Of a DNA stretch of 64,000 bases, positions 48,684 through 62,476 are shown one piece after another. Origin of the DNA: Aphelocoma coerulescens. Lineage: Eukaryota; Chordata; Aves; Passeriformes; Corvidae. The stretch lies in assembly GCF_041296385.1 (NCBI RefSeq), contig NW_027183504.1:124001-188000 (forward strand). Reading direction: 5' to 3'. The first letter of the stretch is position 1, and the number at the start of each line of letters is the position of its first letter. The notes beneath the pieces were generated by a model. The model searched no databases. It was not told where the DNA came from and saw only the letters and a program-made list of their open reading frames with translations. The position numbers and the translations under genes are program-made.

Positions 48684-49282
48684 TAACCTGTCCTACTGGT
48701 CCCCACAAAGCCCCGGTAACTTTTTTAGTAGATACTGGTGCTCAGGTGTCTGCCCTTAAAATTGAAGATGCCTCCTCACGTGGAATCACTCCCTCACGTA
48801 AGAGTATACGTGTCACAGATGTTTTTGAGAATAGCCAAGCCCAGATGACAGCAAAGGTAAGACGCTGGTTACCGGCAGAAGAGAAAGCAGTTGACACCCT
48901 AATGATTACAGGTGAATTTCCTACAAATTCACTGGGTCTGGACCTCCTAAAGGGAAGGCCTTGGACCAATGAAGAAGGAAAAATAGGGACTTTGGGGCAG
49001 GAAACCTCCCATTTGTGTTTGTTAAGTTCTGCTCCTGCTCTTCCCCCCTCCCTAGTAACCAATGTCAAACCTTACCCCTTGCCTTTAGGAGCCAGAGAAG
49101 GAATCACACCAATTATTGCACATTTGAAAGAAAAAGGAATAGTGATTGCAACACATTCCCCTTACAATGCTCCTGTGTGGCCAGTCCGCAAGCCTAATGG
49201 CAACTGGAGACTGACAGGAGACTATCGGCGGCTTAACTCAAAATACAGGGCCTCTCACTGCTGCAGTCCCAAACATTGCTGA
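48590..49282 (+). pseudogene. pol: Protease and RT N-terminal fragment, copy 5
   Basis: DTGA at 48731-48742; stop 49280-49282. Confidence 0.86.
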
Positions 49283-51086
49283 GCTGAGAGCTACTAGACA
49301 AGAACAAGCTCATCAAATTATGGCCACTATTGATGTCAAGGACATGTTTTTTATGGTCCCCTCGCAGGAACAAGATCAGGAGCGTTTTGCTTTCACGGGG
49401 GAGGGCCAGCAATATACTTTCACTCGCCTCCCACAAGGATTCAAACACTCACCCACTCTAGCACATCATGCACTAGCACAAGAATTGTCACTCATTCCTC
49501 CTGCACCAGGAGTAAGAGTATACCAATACATTGATGGCATTTTGGTGGCAGGAGATGAGATTACACCTGTACAAACAACACAAACAAACATCATTAAACA
49601 TCTAGAATCCCCGGGCTTACGTATTCCTCCTGAAAAAGTACAACTCCCTTCCCTAGAAGTAAAATTCTTGGGAATCTGGTGGAAAGGAGGAATGGTGTGT
49701 ATTGCCCCAGACACCCTCAGCCACCTAGACCAAATTGAAACCCCAGAGACTAAAAAAGACCTGCAGCATGCTTTAGGCCTGCTAATTTTTTGGAGGAAAC
49801 ACATTCCTGACTTTTCAATAATTGCAAGGCCCCTGTATGATTTGCTAGGAAAAAAAGCAAAGTGGGATTGGACTCCCTTGCACGATGAGGCCCTACAACT
49901 CCTAATTTTTGAAGCTAACACATACCAATCCCTAGGTCCTATACATCCCACTGATCCAGTACACATGGAATGGCGATTTGCAAGCTCTGGACTGTCTATA
50001 CATTTATGGCAGAAAGGACCCGATGGTCCTACCAGACCCATAGGCTTTTACTCACGCAGTTTTAAAGATGCAGAAAAACGATATTCTACCTGGGAAAAAA
50101 GTTTATTCGTGGTCAGCACTGCTTTTCAGGAAGCAGAGAAAACTACCCACAAACAACCCCTGATTTTAAGGGAACCTTTTCAAGTCATCAAGTCAGTTTT
50201 GGCAGGAATCCCACCCCCTGACGGGGTGGCCCAACGTGCCTCTGTTTGCAAACGGTATGCTCAAATGGAACATTATTGCACCATTTTTCAAGTAACAGAA
50301 GGAGCTCGCAAAAATCTTCCTCTACAAGATGAGGTAACCCTAAATAGCACCACTGACTTTTCACCTTCTATGATCCAAGTTGCTCCCCCGTACTCAGAAC
50401 GATTGCAGAATGTGTGGTTTACGGATGCATCAGCAAAGCGAGAAGGTAAGGTTTGGAAATGTGGTGCTGTAGCCTTACAAATAAATACAGGCAAGCAAAT
50501 TGTAACAGAAGGGGAAGGTAGTGCACAAGTGGGAGAACTGGCAGCAGTCTGGAGTGTATTTAACCATGCATCTGAAACCTCAGACTCTGTATATGTTTAC
50601 ACTGATTCTTTTGCTGTGTTCAAAGGGTGTACTGAATGGCTCCCCTTCTGGGACAAAAAGGACTGGGAAGTAAACAGGGTCCCTGCTTGGCAAAAGGAAA
50701 AATGGCAAGAAATTCTTGCTGTAGCAAAAAAGGGGAACTTTTTAGTTGGCTGGGTAGCCTCTCATCAAGAAAAGGAAACCCCAACTAGCCACTGGAATCA
50801 CAAAGTAGATGAGAGGGCCAGATTAGCCCCACTAAGTAGAAAACCTCCAAGAGAAAACTGGGATCCATTATTAGAATGGTTGCACTTAAAGCGACAGCAC
50901 ACCGGGACACAAGACCTATACAAGGAAGCAGCAAGCAGAGGATGGCCGGGGACTCGGGAAATGTGCCGTACCTGCAGATCTTCATGCGAGCAGTGCCGGA
51001 CCCGATCAGAGCGTCACCCTTTAGAACAACCCCCCTCACATATCAGAGACAGGAAAGGGACTGTGGGACACATGGCAAGTAGATGA
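49215..51086 (+). pseudogene. pol: RT, RNase H, integrase zinc domain, copy 5
   Basis: ATG 49320; YIDG Gly codon 49536-49538; stop 51084-51086. Confidence 0.9.
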
Positions 51087-51708
51087 TATTGGACCTTTTG
51101 GAAAGTCTGAGGGCAAACAACACGTGTCGGTAGAAGTCAGGTCAGGACTAGTCCAAGCAGGAGCCTTCTCTCGGGCAACTAGTGCAAACACATTAGAAGC
51201 CCTTAAAATGTGGTTCAGTTTCTTTCCAAAACCTGTACCTATCCAATCCGACAACGGGGCACATTTCACAGCGACCATCGTCCAAAAATGGGCCAAAGAA
51301 GAAGGGATCCAGTGGATATTTCACACACCCCATTATCCACAAGCAAATGGCATCGTCGAGAGAACAAATGGCCTGCTTAAGCGATTTCTGAAACCTCAAC
51401 ATTCTAATTGGACTGAACGACTATGGGATGCTGTGAAAACAGTACATGAGCAATGGGGAGTAAATGGATGTCCCAGACTCACAGCTTTTTATCTGCAGCC
51501 TCCCTCCTTGATACCAGCAACATCTAAACCTACAGGTAATCAAAAACCCGCACGCTTCCCAGGACAGCCTGTATGGGTGGAACTGCCTACCGCAGGAGCT
51601 GTACCCATGGTACTCACTACTCCTTTGAACATGCATACCTGGAAAGCAAACGATGCTTATGGCAAAGAACACAAAATAAGCTCTCGCTGGCTTATTCCTA
51701 CATTTTAA
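51025..51708 (+). pseudogene. pol: Integrase core, copy 5
   Basis: DDE codons start at 51082, 51250 and 51358. Confidence 0.86.
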
Positions 51709-51818
51709 TATTAGCCCTGAAAGGGGCTGGACAGACTTTTTCTTGTCTTTCACAGGTAACTGAACAACAGGAGAAAAAAATATTCAGGACTGTGCATGAA
51801 AAACCTCAGATACGAACT

Positions 51819-53699
51819 ATGCTTCGGTTTACTGGTAATTCTGATTGTAACATGTTAGCTCTATTTTTATGCTTATTTACCTTGTGCATGTGCTCAGCAG
51901 AGCTAGCTAGCAGAGCTAGATCAAAGGAAGCTTGCCTGGAAATTAGGAAAAGGGTTTGCAAAAATATGGAATCCTACTGATCAAGGTGTATGTGTAACAT
52001 TACCTGATTCTGCTGAACCGGGATTGCCATCTTACATAGTACCCTTGAATTTATCTTTTGTCCTCAATATGACTAGTGTGGCAGCTCCATTGCCTCTACC
52101 TGAACAGTGGACAAGTAAGAAAAATGGAGCCCAAGTTGAGTGCAGAGGTACCCCTATAGTACATAACCTTTACCAAACATATGACCCACCTTCTGATGCA
52201 CCTCATGAAGGACAGTTGCACCAGAAATATTGTAGAACTAGGCGTCCAAAGGTAAATAGAACCATCTTATCTCAAATTGAATCCCCTCACCCAGCCATCA
52301 AATTAGATAAAAGTAAATTCAGCCCTGAGACAATAACCTTTGAGGAATATAATGCTAAACAGCCCTGCCTTGTTTACCCATGGGATCCACGGTTTGACCC
52401 ACTCTACACACCAGATGTAGATGAAGGCAAATATAGCACAGTTTTTAACCCCTCCTGCTGTGGTCAACTTCCGAACATAACGAATAGAACCCCAATCGAC
52501 TGACAACATTTAATGTGGGCATGGTCTGTACAAACAGTTCTTAAAGGTAAATTTAGAGACTAAAAAAGACTACAAAAGAAGATAGTCCTCTAGTCAATTG
52601 CTCAAAGGTGATAACATGCAAAGAAGGACCAGGAGATCCTCCAGAAACATGGTTTTCACTTAGAATTCGAACATTAGGAACTGATGTGTGTACTTGTTGG
52701 GGATACCTCTCAAGAGGCTGGAGAAATCAAGATGAGTCCTGTAACTCCTCCTACAAATACCTTCTCAACCCATGTGGAGTTCCTTTTACCCACTACCCAG
52801 TCCGTGGGACTCCAATCAATACTAAGCCAGAAATCACCATCCTTGATTTTGCAGATGCAACTAAGTGGAAAACTGCAAAATATATAGCCTCTCTTGGAAT
52901 GGCTTGGGGATGCTCTGATGAGATATTTTATTCACATTTGTCATTAGAACAACATGCTGGACTTAGGTGTGGAATTGGAATTCCCTCCCTTTGCCCCAGA
53001 CGTATTTTTACTTTCACCAAAGTGTCTAAAGAACGTCACTGTCGTAGTGTTCCCTCTTCAAAGGCAACACAAAGAGCAGAATGGGCAATTCAAGGAGTTG
53101 ACATTCCAGATTACTATACCACTGGACAAAAAGTATCTCTATTTCTGGAAAATTTCTTTACTCCCTATGTTACCTTTAAAAGACACCAGTTCGTATTAGA
53201 AGATATTACCTGGCAATTAAGTATATGAAGCAATTGGACACAAGATGCATTTGGAGAATTATACACCCAAGTCCAGCAAAATACTAAAATGACCCTGCAA
53301 AATAGATTAGCTTTAGATATGGTATTGTTAAAAGAACAAGGAGTTTGTGGGATGTTCAATAGAACAGAAACTGAGGGTTGTATTACAATTCATAATGCCT
53401 CTAGCTCCGCTGAGGAGGCATGAGCTAAGATGAGAGAAATAAGTAATCATACTAGAAATTTGTTTCATGCAATGCAACCGCGAGAAGTATTTGATAGTTC
53501 ATGGGTCACTACCATCCTAAAGTATTTTGGGCTCACAGGGTGGGGAAAATGGTTAGCACAACTTGCAATAACAATTGCTACTGGAATTGCATTGCTAATC
53601 GTTGGTATTGGCCGGGTTAAATGCATGATACAACACTTACTCCTTTCCTTCTCCCCCTCTGTACGCTGTATTCAAATCACCACCACCGAAGAAGGCTGA
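51819..53699 (+). pseudogene. env: env remnants, copy 5
   Basis: Leader 51819-51980, surface pieces 51907-52503 and 52557-53228, transmembrane piece 53229-53699 with TGA 53421-53423. Pro form at 53479. Confidence 0.68.
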
Positions 53700-54169
53700 C
53701 CCTTGCCTCTCCCCCCCCCCACCACCACCACCACTGCCTGCTGCGAGACACTCTGAGGCCTCCTGGAGCCGACGCCGCCCGCCTGAGGAGAACCCCCCGA
53801 ACCTGCAGCCCTGGAGCGGAACCACGAGTGAGTTGTGGAACCCCTCCCCTGCTGCTGCGTGCCGTGCTGAGAGCACCGGGAGTGGGCCAAGGCTCGGCTG
53901 CAGCGACCGGGCACCGCGCCTGCAACTCGGAGGACGGGCGGCCGCCTTGCAGCCAAACTGCTCCCAAGATCAGAGGAGGCAGATAAGACGCTTCCAACTG
54001 CTTCGCTCCCCCCACCCCATCTCGGCGGCACTAAAGGTAGCACAGTGAGCTGCTGCTCAGACGGACCTTCCCTTCTCTTTTTTTTTTTTTTTCTTTTTCC
54101 TTTTTTGTAATTGGGAGACATTGCCAGCATGGGCGCAGAGTTTCAGCACCAAAAGACCCCGTACTACAG
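53700..54169 (+). other. First-exon-like segment, copy 5
   Basis: ATG 54129, donor GT at 54170-54171. Confidence 0.38.
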
Positions 54170-54909
54170 GTATGGACTTGCTTTTTAACAAAAAAAGGCA
54201 TAAAATACGACCAACAGGCTTTAACACCCTTAAGCACATGGTGTAAGAGCCACAGACTAGACGGCTCCGAGGGGACTGCCCTGGGCTTGGAAAGGTTGAA
54301 GCAGGCTGGTAAAATTAGAATCGAAGTGGCTCCCACAGGAGATGAGACAGCTATTAATGTGCTAAAGCCTTGGAGGCTCCTTTAAAAAGGAGAATAATGC
54401 AAGGATGACGGTGGGAACACGGCGGGCGCCGCCCACTGAGGCCGGCAGCGAGGAGAGGGCGCCGGGAGAGGCAGCGGGAGGCGTGGCCGCAGCACCGGGC
54501 GCGCAAGAGAGCACCGCGGCCGAGCAGCCTTTCCGCCAACTGCACATCCTGGTCCCTCTCGCCCTGGGAAATGCGTGTGGGGGCTGGGGCCAGGGGGGCT
54601 CCGTCCCTCTCAGCCCTGGGGTGACTGCCCCGAGTATCTCCCGCCATGACTTGGACAGAGATCCCCCCAGTCCCGATCGTTCCCCGACAGGAGAGGCCTG
54701 AAGACACCACAGGACCCCCCAGGATGCAGAGGGACGGAGACAGCCTCGGGCCATGCGTGCTCCTCACCCCAGCTGAGGCCGGGGGGGCTCCGGCCTCCTC
54801 TCCCACGGGGAAGGCGGGGGCTTTGGGATTTGTTTGCATCGCAAGCCACTCGCTGGGAGAGCAAAGATCACTCAAGGCATTTGATGTGATTTTTGCCAAT
54901 TTTATTTTG

Positions 54910-55096
54910 TTTTACCGTGTTTTACCTGGCATTAGCTGATTTTACCTGGTATTACCTGATTTTACCGTGTTTTACCTGTATTAGATAATATTAGATGGTA
55001 TTAGCTGGTATTACCGTGTTTTACCTGGTATTACCGTGTTTTACCTGGTATTACCGTGTTTTACCTGGTATTACCTGGTATTACCTGATTTTACCT
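54910..55096. repeat. TTTTACC minisatellite, copy 5
   Basis: Same length and period order as the others. Confidence 0.9.
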
Positions 55097-55338
55097 TTGG
55101 TGGGCTTCGGGTGGTGTCCGAACTCTTCCGATTTTGTCCCTCGTTGCCCCGGCGCTGCTGGGGCCCTGCCTTTGCCGAGCCGGGGTTGCTGTCCCTCGTT
55201 GCCCCGGTAGTTGCCCGTCCCTGCCTTTGCCGAGCTGGGGTGCGGTCCCTCGTTGCCGCGGTAGTTGCCCGTCCCTGCCTTTGCCGAGCCGGGGTTGCTG
55301 GCGCTCCCACTGCCATCTGGAGGGGCCGGCGCAGGTAC
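55095..55338 (-). other. Candidate minus-strand exon with 55-bp repeat, copy 5
   Basis: 55-bp repeats at 55136-55299. Confidence 0.33.
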
Positions 55339-55577
55339 CTGAGAAAAGTGGCAGAGAGAAAAGGCGCATTGGCGGCGAGAAGCGGCGCAGCGAACCATCC
55401 CATCTCCCTCCCAGCCACCCCCTCCCACCCGCCCCGGCCTGGGGCTCCAGGGCCGCGGCGCTGAGGGCCGGGCCGCTCCCAGAGCTCCGGCCTCGGGGCT
55501 TCCGCTCCTCTCCGCCCGCTCGGCTCCGCTGCTGCCGCCTCCACGCCGGGACTGCAAGTGAAGCCCCGCCACCGCCG

Positions 55578-55718
55578 CCGCCTTATATAGGCAGCCTAAG
55601 CCCCGCCCCCCCGGGCGGCAGCCAATGGGAATCGAGCGCCAAGGTTCCTCATTGTGAGGAAACAATGAGGGGCGGGGCCAGAACGTAGCGGAGCGATCTG
55701 ATTGGTCGAGAGGCAGCG
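55578..55718 (-). promoter_or_regulatory. Minus-strand TATA/CCAAT promoter, copy 5
   Basis: TATATAA at 55583-55589; inverted repeat 55647-55670. Confidence 0.58.
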
Positions 55719-56770
55719 GGTCAATGACATCACACCCCGGGCATTACCAAAGCTTAGCAAAAATGAAACCCTATAAAATAGAAAAATTACATTTAAAACG
55801 CCACTGGAGTGTGGCATTCAGCAGCGGCCGCTCTTTATTGGGGCCAGCTGCACCAGGGGATTTCTCCTCTGAAATATCCTGTGTGCCGAGCGCTCCAAAG
55901 CTCCTGTTCACACGCTGTGCTTTGCATCCTTTTGCATTGCTATCATTCGATTCAACGCTGCCCTTAACTCCCCACTGGACGCTGCAAAGAGCGGTCTCAG
56001 AGCTGCTGAGCCACTACTAGCAGGCATCCTGTGACCATGCCTGGCAGTGCTGGCCGCAAATTTTCTGTGGAAACAGAGCGTCCTGCAGCTGTATCCAACG
56101 CGCCTGCACAGCCATCACAAAAACGCTCGCCCAAGACAGACACGCTATCAGAAGCGGCCGATCCATGCTTAAGCATCATGCCTGGAAATAGCGGCTGGCC
56201 AGGAAGTCCTAATGTCGCCGCTGCCCTTTGTGACAACTCTGCGGCGCAGGCGGCGGGGCCACGACGTCTCCGGGCGACGACACTGCCCCAGAGGCAGGGG
56301 GCTTGGGGACGGCCAGTGCCAGCACCGCACCGAGCCCGCTGATTGCTCCACAGGCCGCGGCCTCTGTGACACGCGGGGACAGCGCCTGGCTCGCAGCGCA
56401 GGGAGGCAGGGCCGGCATCAGGGCGGGCTGGGGGAGGGGTCGGCGTTGAAGACCCACTTGGGCTGCCTTTGGCTGCCATTGCGGCTCAGGCCGGCCTTAG
56501 GGCTGGCCCTGCCCTTAGGGCTAACGGTGGCCTTGAGCTTGGAGCCTGCCTTGGGCTAGGGAGTGCACCTGGGGCACTGGCCTTAACTCCATGAATGGTT
56601 GGCCTTAGGGCAGCAGTTGGGGCTGAGTTTGGGAGTTAGAGCTAAAGGCGGCATTGGAGTATGGGCTGGGGCTGGGCTCAAAGCTGGATTTAGGGCTTCA
56701 GCTGGGATTGGTGTTGGGCTTGATCTTAAGAGTTGCAGTTGGGGCTGGCTTTGGCCTTCGAGCTCACCGT

Positions 56771-57256
56771 TGTTATAAACGAAGCTGAGACTTTTTTTAA
56801 AAAAGAAAAGCCAGCTCGTTTGTTTATTCATTAACAACTGAGAGCGAGAACCCAGGATAAGCCCAGGCTCCGCACGACAAGCCAGAGTAAAGCAGCACAC
56901 AAAAAGGACAGTGTGACCCACTGGGTGCAACCTTGGACCCCAAGTTCCGCAGGAGCTCCCCGGATAAAGTCCCAGGTCCGTTCTTATGCCCTCTGTCTGT
57001 TCACAATTGGTGGATTTTGGATTCTTCTTCTGATTGGCTCGCTTCCAGGGGTTCTATTGGTCTTTATCAAGATGCATTTTTGTCCAATCATTTCCCGAGG
57101 GTGTCGAATGATTGGCTAAGCGGTCCAAGATGTTGACATCACCTGCATGAGGTCATTTTCTAGTCCATCACGTCATCACATCCCCAATTGCGTCTCCACC
57201 TAGTGCTCACACTCCGATATTACACCCAGACAGTCTCGCAATATCCTCCGTTAACA
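56771..57256 (-). mobile_element. Solo LTR, units 5/6
   Basis: 486 bp, no visible change; minus-strand AATAAA at 56823-56828. Confidence 0.82.
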
Positions 57257-58473
57257 TGCCCATGTATCCAACTATCAACTCCCCTCTTTTCTATCTCCTC
57301 CAAACAGTAAAAATCAACACCCTGAAACCAATTCATTTATTACACCGTTGCATTTGGTTTAGGGCTGAGCATTTAGCAAGGGGCTGGAATTAGGAGAGGC
57401 CTCGGCGTTAGGGCTGGGTTTTACATTACAGCTACCATTGGCGTGAAGGCTAAATGTGGCGTTTGCCTTCAGCCTGGCCTTGGTATTGGCTCTGGGGCTG
57501 CACGGGTCTGCCACTGGCATGGGATGAAATCCAGGACTGTGAGCGTGTCTAAACATGGAGTGAGACTGAGATCAGAATGGGCGTGCGCTTTGGGACCGAG
57601 CGCACGCCCAGCGGAAAAGAGAAGACGTCACTGCGGGATGTCCCTGGCATCGTCCCCGCCCTGCTCAGGCACCACCAAACCTGGCGGCAGCTGCCTTGGC
57701 CAAGATGCAGGTGCTCCCAGCTCTGGCTGCTCCCGCTTCCGGCTGCTCCCAGCCCCCCTCCAGCTCTGCTGGAGCCCCTTTAGGCACTGCAAGGGTGATT
57801 GGCCCCAAACTGGGCCCTACTTTTACTGTCAAATAAAATACATCAATTTTTTGGCATCGACATTTAATCTCGTTTGGTTTTAATCTCATATCTGGCAATA
57901 TTTTGAACCTTCGAAGTTCTTTCTGGTTTATGCTCAGAGACTTCGCCTGCTTTGCCTTTCTGGGTCTGAACCGGATCGTAACACTTTATTGGCATAGTCG
58001 GCAGGATCCCCGTAAAATGAGAGTGTTGTTTCCAAAAAATGCATGAATTGCTAATTCTTATGATTGGATCATTTTAGGAAAATAAAACAACGTACCTTTC
58101 TACATTTCCTAACACCTCTCTACCTTTCTTACTCTGTCTTACTCTTTTGTTTGTTTGTTTGTTTGCTTGTGTGTTTGCACATGCACCTGAGCTAAAACGG
58201 TGCTCCCGAGGCCCAGGGTCTGGGAAATTGGCACTCCTGTAGGTAAAAGACCTGGGAGTTTGGAAAGTAATTTTGAGACTTGTAACTTTGGTAAACACTA
58301 GGTGCTCTCGAGGTGTAAGGAGTAGGACCTCAGAAACCATTTTGTAAGGGGTGTCCCTCAAGAGAGACTACTCCAGTGTTTGTAACTTTCTTTGGTTTGG
58401 CAGAAGAGGAACCTTCCCAGAGTGCAGGGGTGAGACTTTTGTAAATTTACTTTACGCTGGGCATCCTCTAGGA

Positions 58474-60073
58474 ATGATCACTCCGACATTTGTAAGTAAC
58501 ATGGGACATCATACACAAGCTTTGTTTACTTTGTTGGATGAATTTGGTGCCAGGCCATCTCCTCCAGGGACGGACTGGGCACAAAACTATTGGTATAATA
58601 TCCAAGCACTCGTTGATCGAGTCTCTGTCCTGCGCACAGGAGCGAGACTCAAAAAAGGTAAAGCGCAACCAGTGGTATGTTCTGTCTTAGCTGCTGCTGT
58701 GCTAGCTGCAGTAGGACACAGAGAGCACCAGCAGAAAGCTGATACGGAAGTTACTGCTTCATTACAGCATTTGGTTAAAGCATTGCAATTTCAGCTGGAG
58801 CTAACACCCACCTCCTCCAGGAAGAGATAAGGAATGAAAAGGCTACTGTCTGTGTGCTCCGAGAGGAGCTGTTTGCAAGATCAGCAAATGAGGGAAAAAA
58901 GGAGTCAGAGCTGGAACTATCTAAAGAAGCGTACCCCCTCTCGGACTTAGAATCCTTGCGTAATCACTCAGAAAAGCCCTCAGCCTCGCTCCGTCCCTTC
59001 ATTAAAACAGAATACACCCATGAGGCTTCAGACGACGACACACCTGACATAACCACAAAAGAAATCCCATCTACAGCTACTGAATTGGCCAAACTAAAGG
59101 AAGGGTATAGCCAAAGTCCCAAAGAATCTGAAACTGAATGTGTTTGGAGACTCTCTCTCACACGGGCTGACCAAATTCTGTTCTCAGAAAAAGAGGCAGA
59201 AGGGTACTGGAGGGGCAGGAGTCTTCCTTACCACAGGAGATAACCGTGCTCCTTGGTCCCTCCCCAGAGAGCTGCTGATTGGGCTGGCAGACTCAGTCCT
59301 TCAGAAAGAGAAGATCCCCTGGCTATAGTAAGGAATGTCAATCAGACTGTAGAAAGTGTACAGAAAGCGGCTCGTTTACAAATGATGCATGATAGGAAAT
59401 TAACACCACGAGGTGAATCTCCAGTGATGGTGCCTGTGGATCCTGAGAGAATGATACCTCTTATCAGAGGCCTCCCTGAAGCTGTGAAACCCATAGGCAT
59501 GCAGCTAAAAGGACAAATAGAAAGTCTCCCAATTGCAGAAAGAGCTGTAGCCACCTTGGAGGCAGCAGCTATTTCCCTCAGTCTTAAGCGGGCAAAAGGG
59601 AAGGTTTGGACCTGGGGGGGAAGGTGGCACAAGAATTAATTAATTACGGGAGAAAATATGGCCCAATTCCTTCAAATACAACTGATTCTAGATCAATTCG
59701 GCGCACAGAGTGCAAAACCCTGTCCCCAGCAAAACTCCAAAAGGTAAGGTTCTCCCCTGGGCTGGGTAGACAAACAAATACAGGGGAAGAACGCAAGGAG
59801 AAAAGAAATGCCCTGTGGATTGCGGGCTTACAAAAGGGAGTCCCAAGGACCCTAATGGATGGCCAGCCCACTAATAAATTAGAACTATTCATCCAAGAGT
59901 GGCCAGCAAAAGAGGAACCATTAAAAGCTGTCCCTGCTACAGCCCCTCCCCTGGAGGAACCACAAGAAAGGGAAGGTGACAGAAAACCCTTATCTTTGCA
60001 GAAGGTAAGCCAGGGGGCGAAGGGTGGATTCACATCAGGCGCCTTTCTAACAATTCCAGAGGAGACCCGTTAA
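58474..60073 (+). pseudogene. gag: gag remnants, copy 6
   Basis: Pieces 58474-58830, 58831-59639 (TAA 59241-59243) and 59606-60073, unchanged. Confidence 0.6.
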
Positions 60074-60672
60074 TAACCTGTCCTACTGGTCCCCACAAAG
60101 CCCCGGTAACTTTTTTAGTAGATACTGGTGCTCAGGTGTCTGCCCTTAAAATTGAAGATGCCTCCTCACGTGGAATCACTCCCTCACGTAAGAGTATACG
60201 TGTCACAGATGTTTTTGAGAATAGCCAAGCCCAGATGACAGCAAAGGTAAGACGCTGGTTACCGGCAGAAGAGAAAGCAGTTGACACCCTAATGATTACA
60301 GGTGAATTTCCTACAAATTCACTGGGTCTGGACCTCCTAAAGGGAAGGCCTTGGACCAATGAAGAAGGAAAAATAGGGACTTTGGGGCAGGAAACCTCCC
60401 ATTTGTGTTTGTTAAGTTCTGCTCCTGCTCTTCCCCCCTCCCTAGTAACCAATGTCAAACCTTACCCCTTGCCTTTAGGAGCCAGAGAAGGAATCACACC
60501 AATTATTGCACATTTGAAAGAAAAAGGAATAGTGATTGCAACACATTCCCCTTACAATGCTCCTGTGTGGCCAGTCCGCAAGCCTAATGGCAACTGGAGA
60601 CTGACAGGAGACTATCGGCGGCTTAACTCAAAATACAGGGCCTCTCACTGCTGCAGTCCCAAACATTGCTGA
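59980..60672 (+). pseudogene. pol: Protease and RT N-terminal fragment, copy 6
   Basis: DTGA at 60121-60132; stop 60670-60672. Confidence 0.86.
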
Positions 60673-62476
60673 GCTGAGAGCTACTAGACAAGAACAAGCT
60701 CATCAAATTATGGCCACTATTGATGTCAAGGACATGTTTTTTATGGTCCCCTCGCAGGAACAAGATCAGGAGCGTTTTGCTTTCACGGGGGAGGGCCAGC
60801 AATATACTTTCACTCGCCTCCCACAAGGATTCAAACACTCACCCACTCTAGCACATCATGCACTAGCACAAGAATTGTCACTCATTCCTCCTGCACCAGG
60901 AGTAAGAGTATACCAATACATTGATGGCATTTTGGTGGCAGGAGATGAGATTACACCTGTACAAACAACACAAACAAACATCATTAAACATCTAGAATCC
61001 CCGGGCTTACGTATTCCTCCTGAAAAAGTACAACTCCCTTCCCTAGAAGTAAAATTCTTGGGAATCTGGTGGAAAGGAGGAATGGTGTGTATTGCCCCAG
61101 ACACCCTCAGCCACCTAGACCAAATTGAAACCCCAGAGACTAAAAAAGACCTGCAGCATGCTTTAGGCCTGCTAATTTTTTGGAGGAAACACATTCCTGA
61201 CTTTTCAATAATTGCAAGGCCCCTGTATGATTTGCTAGGAAAAAAAGCAAAGTGGGATTGGACTCCCTTGCACGATGAGGCCCTACAACTCCTAATTTTT
61301 GAAGCTAACACATACCAATCCCTAGGTCCTATACATCCCACTGATCCAGTACACATGGAATGGCGATTTGCAAGCTCTGGACTGTCTATACATTTATGGC
61401 AGAAAGGACCCGATGGTCCTACCAGACCCATAGGCTTTTACTCACGCAGTTTTAAAGATGCAGAAAAACGATATTCTACCTGGGAAAAAAGTTTATTCGT
61501 GGTCAGCACTGCTTTTCAGGAAGCAGAGAAAACTACCCACAAACAACCCCTGATTTTAAGGGAACCTTTTCAAGTCATCAAGTCAGTTTTGGCAGGAATC
61601 CCACCCCCTGACGGGGTGGCCCAACGTGCCTCTGTTTGCAAACGGTATGCTCAAATGGAACATTATTGCACCATTTTTCAAGTAACAGAAGGAGCTCGCA
61701 AAAATCTTCCTCTACAAGATGAGGTAACCCTAAATAGCACCACTGACTTTTCACCTTCTATGATCCAAGTTGCTCCCCCGTACTCAGAACGATTGCAGAA
61801 TGTGTGGTTTACGGATGCATCAGCAAAGCGAGAAGGTAAGGTTTGGAAATGTGGTGCTGTAGCCTTACAAATAAATACAGGCAAGCAAATTGTAACAGAA
61901 GGGGAAGGTAGTGCACAAGTGGGAGAACTGGCAGCAGTCTGGAGTGTATTTAACCATGCATCTGAAACCTCAGACTCTGTATATGTTTACACTGATTCTT
62001 TTGCTGTGTTCAAAGGGTGTACTGAATAGCTCCCCTTCTGGGACAAAAAGGACTGGGAAGTAAACAGGGTCCCTGCTTGGCAAAAGGAAAAATGGCAAGA
62101 AATTCTTGCTGTAGCAAAAAAGGGGAATTTTTTAGTTGGCTGGGTAGCCTCTCATCAAGAAAAGGAAACCCCAACTAGCCACTGGAATCACAAAGTAGAT
62201 GAGAGGGCCAGATTAGCCCCACTAAGTAGAAAACCTCCAAGAGAAAACTGGGATCCATTATTAGAATGGTTGCACTTAAAGCGACAGCACACCGGGACAC
62301 AAGACCTATACAAGGAAGCAGCAAGCAGAGGATGGCCGGGGACTCGGGAAATGTGCCGTACCTGCAGATCTTCATGCGAGCAGTGCCGGACCCGATCAGA
62401 GCGTCACCCTTTAGAACAACCCCCCTCACATATCAGAGACAGGAAAGGGACTGTGGGACACATGGCAAGTAGATGA
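60605..62476 (+). pseudogene. pol: RT, RNase H, integrase zinc domain, copy 6, with extra stop
   Basis: ATG 60710; YIDG Gly codon 60926-60928. G to A at 62028 turns a Trp codon into TAG (62027-62029), cutting the frame inside RNase H after 439 residues. T62128 is silent. The frame is open again after the stop to 62476. Confidence 0.9.

Larger units (their letters stand above)
46161..53699 (+). mobile_element. Defective endogenous retrovirus, copy 5
   Basis: Primer site 46600-46617. No private change seen. Confidence 0.93.
45562..56951. repeat. Macrosatellite unit 5 (type A)
   Basis: 11,390 bp. Type A: C at 53479, C10/ACC4 tract, T at 54746. I find no difference from unit 3. Short ORF 56037-56342; TTAGGGCT tract 56458-56770. 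Confidence 0.97.
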
